Assembly (NCBI RefSeq): GCF_004379255.2
Contig: NC_056035.1
Location: forward strand, 17,257,902-17,321,901
Direction: 5' to 3'
Length of the DNA: 64,000 nucleotides
DNA from: Salvia splendens
Taxonomy: Eukaryota > Streptophyta > Magnoliopsida > Lamiales > Lamiaceae
Shown: piece after piece, positions 45,458 through 56,696 of the stretch
Position numbering within the stretch: position 1 is the first letter of the stretch
How the letters are laid out: each line of letters starts with the position of its first letter
The notes under the pieces: model-generated
What the model saw: the letters and a program-made list of their open reading frames with translations, nothing else
Database searches by the model: none
What the model was told of the DNA's origin: nothing
Made by a program: the position numbers and the translations under genes

Positions 45458-46612
45458 CTACTCCGCCGGCGAATCATCCCCTGAAGGCGGTGGAGGTGCA
45501 CTGAAGCCATGAGGAGGCGGAATGCCAAGTTGTGCTGCCATAAACGCAATTTCGTTAAGATAGACTTGGTATTGGGGAGGCGTCATGCGGGAAGTTTCCG
45601 CCATTGTGGCGGTCATGTGCATGGACATAAGGGAGTTCGAGGGTCCCCCCGAGCCCGAGCCCGCCTGGCTTGATTCGGCTTGGCCCCTCCTCCCGCTAGC
45701 CGCCTTCGCCTCATTTCTCCCTTGCGACCGACGGCGCCCATGGAAGGACCCCCCGGCATCGTCTGTCGGGGCCTCAACCTCCTGCGAGGCAAACTCTTGT
45801 GGGGCGCTGCCTGAACCGTCCTCACTAGACGAGTATTGGCCACCCGCCGTGTGCTTCATGCGCTTCGAGGTCGAGCCCGAGTTGGACCGGACATCGCCGG
45901 CCCACCTTTCCTCGTCTTTGACGACCTCCCAAACATCGACATATTTGAATTGTTTGCCGGTGTCGTCGAAGTAGACTCGCAAAGCCGACCTCAGAATGTC
46001 GGCTCCAGTGGCTCCGATTTGGTAATGAGCCGCTTCATTTTTGTGGATGACGCAGAATCTTTTGACCTCTCTGTCGACTCGGTCAAAGTGAGCGTGGAGC
46101 ATCTTATATGTGCGGCGGCGGGATCCCTTCGGCTTAATCTCGTGGTAGACCTCGGTGACCTTTTCCTAGAAGCACTTCCGGGGTTATTGATTCCCGACTA
46201 TGGGATTGTACGAGACGCTGGTCCAGGCGTTGTACACCGCCAGTGTTTCTCTGGGGCCGAACGGATGCCGGCCTAGATCCTCCTCCTCCTCCTCGTCCGC
46301 CTCCGCCTCCGCCCTGGAGCTTCCACCTCCTCGGCCTCCTCCCCCGCCTCGGCCTTCTTCCGGAGTGGGATCAACGGAATAATCCTCCCGAATCAGGGAT
46401 AATCCCTGCGAATACCTCGGGCGGAGGGACGAGCGTATGCATCCACATCAAAATGGGGTGGTTGGTACCCCCCGGCCTCGACGAACCTTGTGTGCTCGGC
46501 GTCGACGAACCGGAACCACCACCGAGGACATTGTACATGCCCCCCAGTTGCCGAATGCGTTGATGTCGAACCCGCCGGAGCCGCCACCGCCAGAGTTTCC
46601 GTCGCCGGACAT
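45458..46612 (-). pseudogene. Harbinger ORF1 (Myb/SANT-like, NAM-associated type), broken
   Basis: ORF1 proteins of PIF/Harbinger bind DNA and are needed with the transposase for mobility. From ATG 46612 (MSGDGNSGGGGSGGFDINAF) the frame shifts near 46535, returns near 46390 (REDYSVDPT), and then has two in-frame stops at the end of the Myb/SANT-like segment (VYNAWTSVSYNPIVGNQ, stop, PRKCF, stop). Downstream is open for 214 codons: MLHAHFDRVDREVKRFCVIH, then YVDVWEVVKDEERW, a Ser/Gly-rich linker with RRRSQGRNEAK, and a C-terminal part ending PSGDDSPAE. The C-terminal two thirds are intact, the DNA-binding part is not. Confidence 0.78.
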
Positions 46613-46709
46613 TTTGTGATAAGAGGTTAGATGAAAATTGGAGAGGAAATGGAGATGATTTGGGAAGAATAGATGTGTATTTGTGTGTGAAATGTGGATG
46701 AATTAGGAG

Positions 46710-46717
46710 TATTTATA
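46710..46717 (-). promoter_or_regulatory. TATA box of H1
   Basis: TATAAATA about 105 bases before the ORF1 start, followed by a C/T-rich leader (CACACACAAATACACATC). The same arrangement occurs in H2. Confidence 0.65.
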
Positions 46718-47055
46718 GTGTAAAAAACTAAATAAAAAAATAAAAAATTGAAAAAACGGTAATATTACCGTTTTTCATTTTTAAATTTTTTTTAATTCGA
46801 ATTTTTTTAAAAAAAATGAATTATTGCGTCAAAGTGACGATGCCCACTCGCAGGCCGGCGAGTGGGCGTCACACATGGCGCCGGAGCGCGCCACGTCGCC
46901 TCGGCGCGTGGCGAGACGTCTCGCCATTCGTCACGGCGGGACGGAACGCGGAACGGGCTGGGGACGAGACGGGGCGCTGCAACGCGTCACGCCGCTGTCT
47001 CGTCCCTTCGTGACGGAATACGGGCCACCCGCGTGACGCGTTGCGGGTGGCCTAA

Positions 47056-50000
47056 TTAGGTTTCGGAGAATTTTTAATTTAATTCGATCACGCAATAAAT
47101 AAAAGAATTTAATGTTGCACATGGGGAAACTCAAAATCATGACGAGAAGGTTTTTTTGTTTTGGCCCACTTGCTAAATTTAATTTCGCCTCGTCTTATAT
47201 TTTTACATTGGATTCTAATTTCTACACACGTATCACTAAATTATTTATTATTATAACATATGATTTCAGTGGCATCTTTTTGTCCCACCACCTATATGAG
47301 ATATGACCCATTTTTCTCAGTGTGGCTATAGAATCAAAATTGATGATGACAAACCACGTCAAAACCGTTACATACCCTGAAACTAAATTTTATAAACTAG
47401 CGTTCGATTCGTTAGAAAAAAATAATAATAATTATAAGATATACTAGGAGATAAGTAAGACTTGTCTAGAATTAGATTAATAATAGGAGTAAATATAAGG
47501 TGATTAATCATAATTACAAGTTACCATCTAATATAGACATTTATGAAGGCAGACCAAGATATATGGTTGTAGATTGAGCTTTTTAGAAAATACACAAAAT
47601 ATAAGATCAGGCATAACCTTTAATCAATCACAAGTAATCATGAACCGAACATGCCCTAATTAGTTAATATAAAACTCAAAATAAAATACTAAAAGTTGTG
47701 GTGTATTACACTTTTAACTACCCAACACATTAATTCCAACCATCACCACCATATAGGGTGGCCCAATTATATTGTAAACTTTATTTCAGTGGAGACTATT
47801 ATTACTAGCTAGCTAGTTTATCATATGGAGTGTGATATTGTTCAAAGAAGATTTTTGCATCAAAATCTGAAACCAATTTGTTGATCTGTTTGTGTTGGAG
47901 CCTCGTGATATGATAATAACATCATTAGGTAAATGTCGGTACGAATTTTATATATGTGCTTTGATTCTTCTAAGTAGAAAAGTGTCATTTCAATAATGTA
48001 GGGGAGAAGTTGATCTCAAACTTTTGCAAACTGCAAACTGGAATATCAACTCAAAACGTAAAGAATCACACGTCTCTAAATGTTGAAAACATTCAAAGCA
48101 AGCTTCTCTATATTTAGAAAACATTCAAATTTTCTGTATTTGTATATTTATTTTTCATATTTATTTAATTTCTTTGTCGGCTTGCTGGTAATCCTTGGAC
48201 TTTATTTGTGAAGTAATTTATGTGTTCATTAATTATTTTAAGCTCACACACACGTTGTATATAGGTCGATAGTATGTGTAATCAATGTAAACTAAATTTT
48301 GATGAATTAATTAAAATACTTATTATAGAAAAACAATTGAAAATAGAGTACACTGATATTACTAATTTGAATTAAAAGATTCTATGCGCATTATCTTGCA
48401 AGCTTTTTTAGGAAAAATGTTTGACCACGTGTTAGGAGGAAACTGTTACCAATATAAGCAATCTATGAATTAATAATTTTTTTTCCGTGATTTATTTATC
48501 AATAAAATTACACGTGAAGATTGATAGTACTATATCTCAATTAGCAAGTCTAAGCCACCCCCTTTGGGGAAATTGGTAAATAAAAGGAGTAGAAGTACAT
48601 TTTTCAGTAAATTACCATATAATATAAACTACAGATACTCACAGTTTAAAGATGATGGTCAGACAATAGTAATATTAATACGATTATACGAAAATTCTTA
48701 AGAGTGAAGCCAAAATTCTTTGTTTGATAAAAGAGGTTTATATTTTAGCTTTCATGTAAGTAAATTTTATTTCGAATTTATATATAAAGATAGTTTTGGC
48801 AAATGGGCGGTACAGCATATGATTCAAACATATTATATTATATCATTTACAAACATTTGTATAATATTTGTGTATTTCTATTCATATACTCATAAGATTA
48901 GGTTTAGTTTAATGGAAAAATTACATTTTATCTTAGAAGTGAGAATGCAATATAAAATCATTCGTATTTGTAATGAAATTAAACGCACTAAAACGTTAAA
49001 TTAAATGGAGTATAAATTTTTACCTAGTGAAATTCAAGTCTCTAGTCTTATTTATTTAGTAAGATAAGAAAATGCATCAACCATATATATTGGGAGTTGA
49101 ACTACTAAAAATTAGTTTGGTTTTCACAATTGTTAAATATGTAAATCTTGCCTCATATCGATTTGGTGATGATCATATCTCTTGTATATAAGAGTGGATA
49201 ACCCCTCTACATATGAGACTTTTTAAGAAGATGAGTGACTCATTTCCAATATAATATCAGAGTGGGTCCAAGTCGATGATGAATCTCTTTATCTATTATC
49301 TACCTCACGAGTGGAAGCCCAATGCTCATTCGACCAATGTTTATTCCAGCTCACACGGATGATAGTTCTCTTATATACTGGAGTATATCTCTTGTCTTGC
49401 CTATCCACGTGTACAATCTGATATTCATTCCGATCTTGTCTTGTCTATCCACGTGTAGAAATCTAATATTCATTCCGACCCACATGTACATGATCATGTT
49501 AAATATCTAAATCTTGTCGTAATCCTATGAAATCGTAAAATTATTTAACTACACAAACTACACGAGAGAGATAGGCAAATGACCGACATGTTTTATTGAT
49601 ACGTTTGGGACACATCACCATCTTTAAGGAAAAATTATAAAATGGAGTAGTGGTGGTTATAGTCTTAGCTTTTAAGGGAATTGAATTTTTCTATAATTAG
49701 AAATATGGAAGATTTGCGGTGGGGAGTGGTGTACTAGTCACTGTGGATTTCAGAGTGGAGCATCTTTTGCCAAACATTTGATGTTTTCCTAATCGATACA
49801 TCATTATCTTTCAATTATTTTGGATAATACTTCCGAAAAATATATATTCGACAACAATTGTTGGTTTGTTAGTCGTTTTGTTAATTTATAAAGTAATAAT
49901 AAAATAAAAAAGAAACGTAAAACTTCCAGTGTCAAAAGTTGAAACGTATTCCTTGATAGATCAAGGACATAAGTTTAAAAAGATAGAATCAATAGAAATG

Positions 50001-50132
50001 AGCCTTATTTTTGCTTTAATGAACGATAAATTTATAATTTCATAAATTAGGAAACGGTATTGTTTGATGTCTTCTTCTTCAAAAAAAATATTTTGGATAA
50101 ATGACGACCGTAGTAACATTTACGGTTGATCT
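47056..50132. other. AT-rich spacer, no gene seen
   Basis: Very AT-rich. A ~45-bp phrase (TCTTGTC...TATCCACGTGTA...ATATTCATTCCGA) is tandemly duplicated at about 49390-49480. No coding region was recognised. Confidence 0.5.
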
Positions 50133-50135
50133 TAA

Positions 50136-50863
50136 GAACACCCACAATGGGGCGCCCGATGGCACGCCCGATTCGTGCCATCGTCCTCGGGCGCGCCCGA
50201 TGGCTCCATTGTGGGTGCCCACACGATGGCACACACTACGCCCACGCCCTAAGCTTCGGGCGCAGAAGAAGCGCGGACGATGGCCTATCGTCCGCGCCAT
50301 CGGGCACCATTGTGGGCTACGCGGACGATGACACGCGTTTTTTATTTTTTTTTTAAATGCTAAATTCGAAAAATTTGTATAAATACCCCTACCCCGGCTT
50401 CATTTGTAACATTTCATTTCACGATTCCACCCTCGAAACTCACATTTTCATTACTACGAAATGGATTCAAGTCCCAATAGTCCGATGTTTAGTGGTGATG
50501 CCTCGATGGCGCGGACGTTGTTGCAGACGCACAAGGCCCTCGAGAAGTGTACGGACCCCGCCAAAGCCGAATACCTCCAGGGGTTGATCGATGAGCTGCG
50601 CAGGGAGTTGGGAATTGCGTAGATTAGCCAACTTGAATCGTGTAACTTTTGTTAATCAATGCAGTCTTCGCCGGTTTTTAGCTACTCGTTGTGTTTTTTA
50701 ATTAGTTTGTATTATATATTTGAAAACATTTAAATTAATTAACTAAATAATAGTAAAACATATATGGCGCGCCTTAGGGCGCCCCACTGTAGGTGAGAGG
50801 GTAGGAGGATTAAAATGATGACGTGGCGGTGCATAGCCTTAGGGCGCCCCATTGCTAATGTTC
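50136..50863 (+). mobile_element. PIF/Harbinger-type element H3 with a short ORF
   Basis: 728 bp, TAA duplicated at 50133-50135 and 50864-50866. Inverted ends GAACACCCACAATGGGGCGCCC and, from the right, GAACATTAGCAATGGGGCG. GC-rich subterminal repeats of GCGCCCGATGG type on the left. TATA box TATAAATA at 50378-50385. Confidence 0.8.
50461..50622 (+). CDS. Short ORF of H3 (53 residues), truncated ORF1-like
   Basis: Begins 83 bases after a TATA box, after a C/T-rich leader as in H1/H2/H4. It reads MDSSPNSPMFSGDASMARTL and ends LIDELRRELGIA, with a predicted helical C-terminal half. It resembles an internally deleted ORF1 in which an N-terminal start is joined to a C-terminal helix. Expression or function unknown. 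Confidence 0.4.
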   Translation: MDSSPNSPMFSGDASMARTLLQTHKALEKCTDPAKAEYLQGLIDELRRELGIA

Positions 50864-50866
50864 TAA

Positions 50867-51332
50867 GGAAAAGTTGAGTCTTTTTTGCGGTTTAGGTTCT
50901 ATACCTATTGACTATAAGGAGTATGTTTTATTGAAAACATATGAATTTTGTTAAACTCCAAACTAATGTTAATGTTACTCAAGAACGTAAACGCAAATAT
51001 TTATATGTCAGTAGCTTATAGAAATTGAATTTAACGACAAGTTATAAGATACATTTAGAATGCATACATAAAAGTAGCTCCTTGTATTTTAAATTCCTTG
51101 ATTTCTATAATTTACTAGAAAAAAAATTATTTATCACATGGTTTGCCCTTTATCATTAATTGTTGATTAAATTCATAGAAAATAATAGACTCGTCTTTAT
51201 AGAAAATATTCCGTCGGTATTTTGTATAAGTACCTACTTTGTTTCCTAAACATAGAAACTCTTTCTATTTTAGTTTGTTTCCTAAAAATAAAAACTTTCC
51301 ATTTTAGAACTTTTTTCTCTCTATGGAGGGAG
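50867..51332. other. Spacer with Stowaway remnant
   Basis: AT-rich. MITE-like end CTCTCTATGGAGGGAGTA at 51317-51334 borders H2, which seems to have landed at the edge of a Stowaway-type MITE. Confidence 0.45.
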
Positions 51333-51675
51333 TAAGACCACCCGCAACGCGTTACGCGGGTGGCACGAGTCCCGTTCCTCCGTGACGAGACGGGCGAGGG
51401 ACGCGTTGCAGCGTCCCGTCCCGTCACCAGCCCTCCGGATCACCCATCACGCCGAGACGCCGCGCGAGACGTCTTGCCACGCGCTCCCGCAATATGGCGC
51501 GCGCTGGGGCCATGCGTGACGCCCACTCGCTGGCCCGCGAGTGGTTTCGTCACGCTGATGCAATAATTCATTTTTTAAATTCGAATTTATTTAAAAAAAT
51601 TTAAATTTCAAAAACGGTAATATTACTGTTTTCGACCGTTTTCTTTTTTTTTATTTATTTTTTATTTTTTTACTC

Positions 51676-51683
51676 TATAAATA
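51676..51683 (+). promoter_or_regulatory. TATA box of H2
   Basis: TATAAATA followed by CTCC and a leader (TTTCACACACAAACACACAT, CCTCTCCAATTTTCATCTC) that closely matches the H1 leader. Confidence 0.65.
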
Positions 51684-51808
51684 CTCCTATATTTCATCTT
51701 CATTTCACACACAAACACACATCTAATCCTCTCAAATCATCTCTCTTTCCTCTCCAATTTTCATCTCAAATCATCTCTTTTATTCTTCCCTCAAATTTAA
51801 TCGATCTA

Positions 51809-53056
51809 ATGGATCCATATGAGCAAATGCGTCGAATAATGGAAGAATCACTTGAAGAAGATCGACGCCGGGAGGCGGAGGAAGCCGCGCCGCCCCAAAG
51901 ACGATCCCGAACTTACATCCATCGTAACCGGGAGAAAGCCGCCGCAAGGTTAGTCCGCGACTACTTCTGCGATAACCCGGTGTGGGGAGATACCTACTTC
52001 CGTTGCCGTTTTCGCATGCGGCGAACGCTATTTCTCCACATCGCAAATACATTGGCAGTCCGAAAAGAGTTCTTCCAAGAAAGGTTCGACGTCGTCGGCC
52101 GTCCTAGCCACATAACGCTGCAGAAATGTACTGCAGCAATCCGTCAGCTTGCGACTGGACAAACGACGGATGTGTTCGATGAATACCTCCACATTGGAGA
52201 AAGCACTGGGAGAATGTGCTTGATCCAATTCTGCAAAGGCGTCCGGGCAGCCTTCACCGACGAATTTCTCCGGAAGCCAAGCACGACAGATTACCAGTTT
52301 CTGCTCTGCCTTCACGAAGAAGTGCACGGATTACCCGGGATGCTTGGCAGCGTCAATTGCATGCACTGGCAATGGAAGAATTGTCCGGTGGCGTGGAGTG
52401 GGTCGTACACGAGCGGCCACAAAGGCACCCACCCCACCGTTATACTCGAGGCCGTTGCCGACTACCGGCTATGGATCTGGCATGCGTACTTCGGGGTCCC
52501 CGGCTCGAACAACGACATAAACGTGCTCCACCAATCCGACCTCTTCGCCGAAGTTTTGGATGGTAAAGCGTCGACCATCAACTTCACCGCTAACAACCAA
52601 AAATATAAAATGCGGTACTATCTTGCCGACGGTATCTACCCGAAGTGGCCAACCTTCGTGAAGACGTGCACCAGGCCTGTGAACCCAAAGCAGGTGCTTT
52701 TTGCGCAGAAGCAGGAGGCTGCTCGGAAGGATGTGGAGCGGGTGTTCGGGGTTCTCCAAGCGCGCTTCAACATTATCAAAGCCCCGGCTCATACGTGGTT
52801 CATGGAGAGCATGATCGACATCATGTATACGTGCATAATCTTGCCCAACATGATTGTCCAAGACAAAGGACCCGAGGCGGGAAATTGGTTCGACCCTGAA
52901 GCCCCCGGAAGCTCTACCGCAAGTAGTTCGCCACGCAGTGGAGTGCATCCGTCTATACAAGAACGATTGTCTATTCGGGCAAGGACACGTGACTCTTCCG
53001 CCCACACCCAACTCCAAGATGATCTAATGGCGCACATTTGGGCAAAATTTGGCTAA
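51809..53056 (+). CDS. PIF/Harbinger transposase (DDE, plant type), full length, first catalytic Asp replaced
   Basis: Cuts and pastes PIF/Harbinger DNA. A single open frame of 415 residues, normal for this type. N-terminus MDPYEQMRRIMEESLEEDRR is acidic/basic, then YFCDNPVWGDTYFRCRFRM, then ATGQTTDVFDEYLHIGES and the catalytic domain. The DDE triad: the first Asp (GSIDCMHW in relatives) is Asn183 here (GSVNCMHW); the second is Asp236 in SNNDINVL; Glu310 is in RKDVERVFGVLQARF. YYLADGIYPKWPTFV is also conserved. The change needs one G-to-A step. With Asn in place of Asp the protein should not cut DNA, though it could still bind. Frame otherwise intact. Confidence 0.9.
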   Translation: MDPYEQMRRIMEESLEEDRRREAEEAAPPQRRSRTYIHRNREKAAARLVRDYFCDNPVWGDTYFRCRFRMRRTLFLHIANTLAVRKEFFQERFDVVGRPSHITLQKCTAAIRQLATGQTTDVFDEYLHIGESTGRMCLIQFCKGVRAAFTDEFLRKPSTTDYQFLLCLHEEVHGLPGMLGSVNCMHWQWKNCPVAWSGSYTSGHKGTHPTVILEAVADYRLWIWHAYFGVPGSNNDINVLHQSDLFAEVLDGKASTINFTANNQKYKMRYYLADGIYPKWPTFVKTCTRPVNPKQVLFAQKQEAARKDVERVFGVLQARFNIIKAPAHTWFMESMIDIMYTCIILPNMIVQDKGPEAGNWFDPEAPGSSTASSSPRSGVHPSIQERLSIRARTRDSSAHTQLQDDLMAHIWAKFG

Positions 53057-53265
53057 GAAAATTATTAAATTATGTCTTTTTAATTTTTTTAGGAAATTAT
53101 TAAATTATGTTTTTTACGAATTTTATGTTGTAAGTTTATTTTATTTAATGAAGTGTGTTTTTATTAATTGAATTTGGTTGGAAATAAAAATAAAAAATGA
53201 AATTCCATTAATAGTAATTTAAGGGACGGTTAAGGGACGGATAAGTGACAGCGTTGCAGATGTCC

Positions 53266-54070
53266 TTATTGATATTCTCAACCTAGATAGATATAGAAAA
53301 TCTATCACTAATGGTTATTGGTGTCGATCTTAAGTCATTTCCTATCTTTATTGGTTGATAATCACGATGAGATAAGCACTTATTGCTTGATTAAGACAAG
53401 TACTAAGTCTCAGTGATTATTTATTTCTTAATCTACATGAGCAACATTGAGTCTACGGTGTTGGTCATTCTCTGCTTTGACTTCTCGATATGTGCGCATT
53501 TTCGCAACCAATTACCATTTCATCTTGGGCATCAGTGATCAACATACAAGAAAGGCTAGTATTGTTACTTTATAAAATTGTACGACGACTTTGTGGAGTT
53601 GGTATTGTCCCCAAGATTTATTCTGGTCAAGTTTATATTGTACAGAGACTTAGCTCGATGTAATTTATTCCAATACAATATATAAGGCCATTTCATAACT
53701 CCTAACACTCTTTGAAAAAAGAAATTATTGTAAACGTTTCAAAGAAATTATTGTAAACGTATCAAAGATATAAGTAGATATAACAATACGAAGAGAATTG
53801 CAGATTCATAGTGACCATATACGGTACTAAATGTTACAAACATTTATACATTTATTTGGCCACCATGAGGCATGAACAACTATCAATGGTCTTTAAACAA
53901 AAATACATAAAAAAAGGCCCATATGTGTCAACTCTATTTTCAACTCAATTTAGTTTTGAATCTTGATTGTAGTAGCTCATATATAAATTTAATGATTTGG
54001 ACATACATGACGAGGAAATCCAAATTCGAAAATGAAAGATACTAGATGATTAGAGGTTGGAGGCTTGGAG
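53266..54070. other. Spacer, 3' side of the epoxide hydrolase gene
   Basis: AT-rich, no gene seen. Contains the 3' UTR of the next gene. Confidence 0.5.
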
Positions 54071-56499
54071 CTAATAAAACTTGGTGAAAAATTGATGAAG
54101 AGCAGCATTAACCTCATTAGGTCTCTCTTGATTGATGAAGTGGCCGGTATCTTCCACCACCACGCATTCCTCCAGCAACGGCACGTCCCGCTTGAACCCT
54201 CCTTCCGACACGTACTCCTTCACCCCCGGCGTTGTATACACCATGTCAAGATCCCCTACTATGTACTTCACCGGAACTCTCACCTTTGCCCCCGTCCACG
54301 CCGCCGTCAGCTCCCAGTTCCTACATGTACAAACAACCCAATCACTCTTTTTTCATTTAGAATTAGTTAGTGAAATGCGAGACCAACTTATCATTTATGA
54401 TTAAAAAAATGAAAGTGGACAATTAATGAGAGACAGATAAAAATGGGCAATGTAGATAGTTAATGGGGAACTGAGGGAGTAGTAGTAATTCATTTGTTCG
54501 ATTAGACACGTACAAATCGAGGGCGCGATAGTAATTGAGGCCGCCGGTGAAGCCCTTGTGCTCGTATTTACAGGCGTAGTATTTGAGGTCTTGTTCAGTG
54601 AACCAATGCGGCAGCTTGATGCTCTTTGGGTCCTCTCCGAATGGCTTTTCTTTCGGTAGAAGGGGCGGCCCCGGTCTTCGCTCCGTCAGGATCTTCTTTA
54701 TCACTGCTTCCGCTCCGTATTCTGCTATTTCTGATTCTATTTTTCCGACTTCCTGTTTTATGGAATAACATTTTCATTAAGATAGGTTCAAAATTTGTAA
54801 CTCCCTCCGTCTCATAAAAAATATGAGCAACTGAAATGACAAGTGAATTAATGCACAATTGGTAAAGTAAGAGAGACGATGAAAAGATAATTAAGGTAGT
54901 GTAGTGGATAGTGAGACACACTTTATTATTAGTGTTTAATGAGTTATAATAGTAGGCCATATTGGTACAAGTTCTAAATAAATTGATGTATATAAATAAT
55001 GAGTTGGTGAAAACTTTTCACAAATCGAAATGCTCATATTTTTGTAGGACGGACGAAAATAGAAAGTGCACATATTTTTATGAGGACTAAGTAGTTATAA
55101 CTTATAACCAAACATATAAAAAGGACTAAGTAGTTATAACCAAACATATAAAAACTAGAATTAGGTATTTGAGTTTGAATCTTTACCTATCAACTACGAT
55201 GAGCGCAAAAATATTTAAGATTAAAACCCAATAAAAAAACTACATAGATTTTGCTACGTCTTCACCAACACATTGCTATTCGAGTGATAATTATGATCAG
55301 GATGATTATTAAATGTTTTATTAGTGAGATCGGGGAAATTATTGATAAAATTAAAACCAAATAATTATATATGGGAGTTATGAGAAAGTCATTTATTTGG
55401 CGATTCCAAAACAAAGCGACAGAGACAGACAACATGCTGAAGTGCAATGCATTGACATTTGACAGTTGTATCATTAATGGTGCAAGTTCAACCCCCTTCC
55501 ATCGATTTCATTAATTAAACCTTATGAATTTAAATTTCGCAATCTCCAATAGTCACGCATGCATTAATGTCAGCGGCAGGCAACGAACCATCTAGTTTCA
55601 AATGTTAATTAAGAGCACTTGCAAAAACATGTAAAAGTTGAAAAATACTACTCACTCGGTTAGTTAAATAAGTATTGTCTACTTCTGATAAATGCACCTC
55701 ACATTAATCTAACTCATTACCTTCACATTCTATTATAAAACTAATATATAAATATGAGAACCATATTCCACTAAATTTTTCTCACATTTCGTAAAACCAG
55801 TGGTGAGTCAAATATGTACGATACTTCTTGGACGGAGAGAGTATCATAGTATCATGAAATGGCTAAATATTTAAAAATGTGCTACTTCATATGCAATTGA
55901 AACTAAAAGACGTTTATTGATTAGTAATTTAATCAAAACTGACGCATAAATACAAACTACTACTCCATAAAATTAATTTTAGTTTATCTTAAAATTGGTG
56001 ATATAAGGAAATACTAGTAATTTAAAAAAACCTGCAATCTGCACATGTAGTAATCGTCTCCAAAGAAAGCACGCATGCCGGCGATGGGCTTGACGGTGGG
56101 ATGGCGGGGGCGATACGGCACGGTCAGGGAGACGAAGGCCTTGATCAAATCGGGGCGGAAGAGACAGAGGTACCAGCCGACCATGGCGCCCCAGTCGTGA
56201 GCCACCAGGAAAACCGGTTGGCCGGCGGCGAGGGACTCTATGAGGGCCACGATGTCGGCGGCCACGTGGAGGCACGAGTAGCTGGATGCATCGGGCGGGG
56301 CGTCGGAGTCGCCGAAGCCGCGGAGGTCGGGAGCCACGGCGCGGTATCCGAGGGAGGAGAGCGCCAAGATCTGGTGGCGCCACGTGTACCAGAGCTCGGG
56401 GAAGCCGTGGAGGAGGAGCACGACGGGGCCTTTACCTTTCTCGGCGACGTGCATGTTTATGCCGTTTACGTGAACGCTTCTGTGCTCGATGCCTTCCAT
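54071..56499 (-). CDS. SEH: Soluble epoxide hydrolase, three exons
   Basis: Alpha/beta hydrolase that opens epoxides (in plants mainly epoxy fatty acids) to diols, cytosolic or peroxisomal. Exons (minus) 56499-56032, 54752-54514, 54320-54071 join in frame to 318 residues, the usual plant size. Motifs: oxyanion-hole HGFPELWYTWRHQ (31-43), DLRGFGDSD (58-66), nucleophile Asp102 in VAHDWGAM, lid tyrosines in DDYYMCRLQ (150-151) and GGLNYYRAL (230-231), acid Asp261 in GDLDMVY, and His296 in DTGHFINQERP. All catalytic residues are present. The C-terminus ...FFTKFY has no clear peroxisome signal. Intron 1 (~1.28 kb) holds MITEs; intron 2 is short. Confidence 0.94.
54800..55092. mobile_element. Stowaway-type MITE in epoxide hydrolase intron 1
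   Basis: Starts ACTCCCTCCGTCTCATAAAA and ends in inverted text TTTTTATGAGGACTAAGTAG. A ~30-bp phrase (GGACTAAGTAGTTATAACC...) is then tandemly repeated (to ~55160). A second MITE-like block is near 55655-55850 (ACTCACTCGGTTAGTTAAAT ... TTGGACGGAGAGAGTA). Confidence 0.65.
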
Positions 56500-56696
56500 C
56501 GAACGCGATATTTATCTATGTGCCCTGTTTCCTTGGAAATGCGATTTTAGTGTACCGTCTGTAGGCGAGGATGGTTTATTTAAAGAGCCAAAAAGTGTCT
56601 GACACGATATCTTAATTACTCGTTTAAACGTTCAAAAGGATAGAATTATTTAATAGCCCAAAAGAGAAAGAATGAGATAGCATATTCTTATCTTAA
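56500..56696. promoter_or_regulatory. Short upstream region of the epoxide hydrolase gene
   Basis: Only ~197 bases lie between the start codon and Harbinger element H4. No clear TATA box; H4 therefore sits in or near the promoter. Confidence 0.45.

Larger units (their letters stand above)
45132..47052 (-). mobile_element. PIF/Harbinger-type element H1, carries only ORF1
   Basis: 1921 bp with a 3-bp duplication TAA on both sides (45129-45131, 47053-47055), typical for PIF/Harbinger. Ends: GACCATTCGCAACGC and, from the right, GGCCACCCGCAACGC. On the minus strand: GC-rich terminal block with CGTCACGC motifs, TATA box, C/T-rich leader, ORF1, 3' region with TTTTAGGATTTTAATTA. No transposase is present. 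The flanks of the ORF match those of H2 (51336-53265). Confidence 0.85.
51336..53265 (+). mobile_element. PIF/Harbinger-type element H2, carries only the transposase
   Basis: 1930 bp; ends GACCACCCGCAACGC and, from the right, GGACATCTGCAACGC. Left flank TAA, right flank TTA, so the 3-bp duplication is not exact. The GC-rich left terminal block, TATA box, leader and 3' region are homologous to those of H1 in inverted orientation, but the coding part is a transposase rather than ORF1. Confidence 0.83.

Noticed and set aside
45585..46563. Plus-strand ORFs over H1
   Set aside because: Opposite strand of ORF1; the minus frames carry the ORF1 motifs.
46816..47059. Three overlapping ORFs of 60-70 codons
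   Set aside because: They cover the GC-rich terminal block of Harbinger element H1, which is inverted-repeat-like and non-coding.
52216..53037. Other-frame ORFs inside the H2 transposase
   Set aside because: Shadows of the transposase frame.
45132..53265. A single 8.1-kb Harbinger element from the outer ends of H1 and H2
   Set aside because: Each half has its own inner end of the same type, and H1 has a TAA duplication on both its sides, so two elements fit better.
56101..56564. Plus-strand ORF of 149 codons over the epoxide hydrolase first exon
   Set aside because: Reverse strand of an exon with clear alpha/beta hydrolase motifs.
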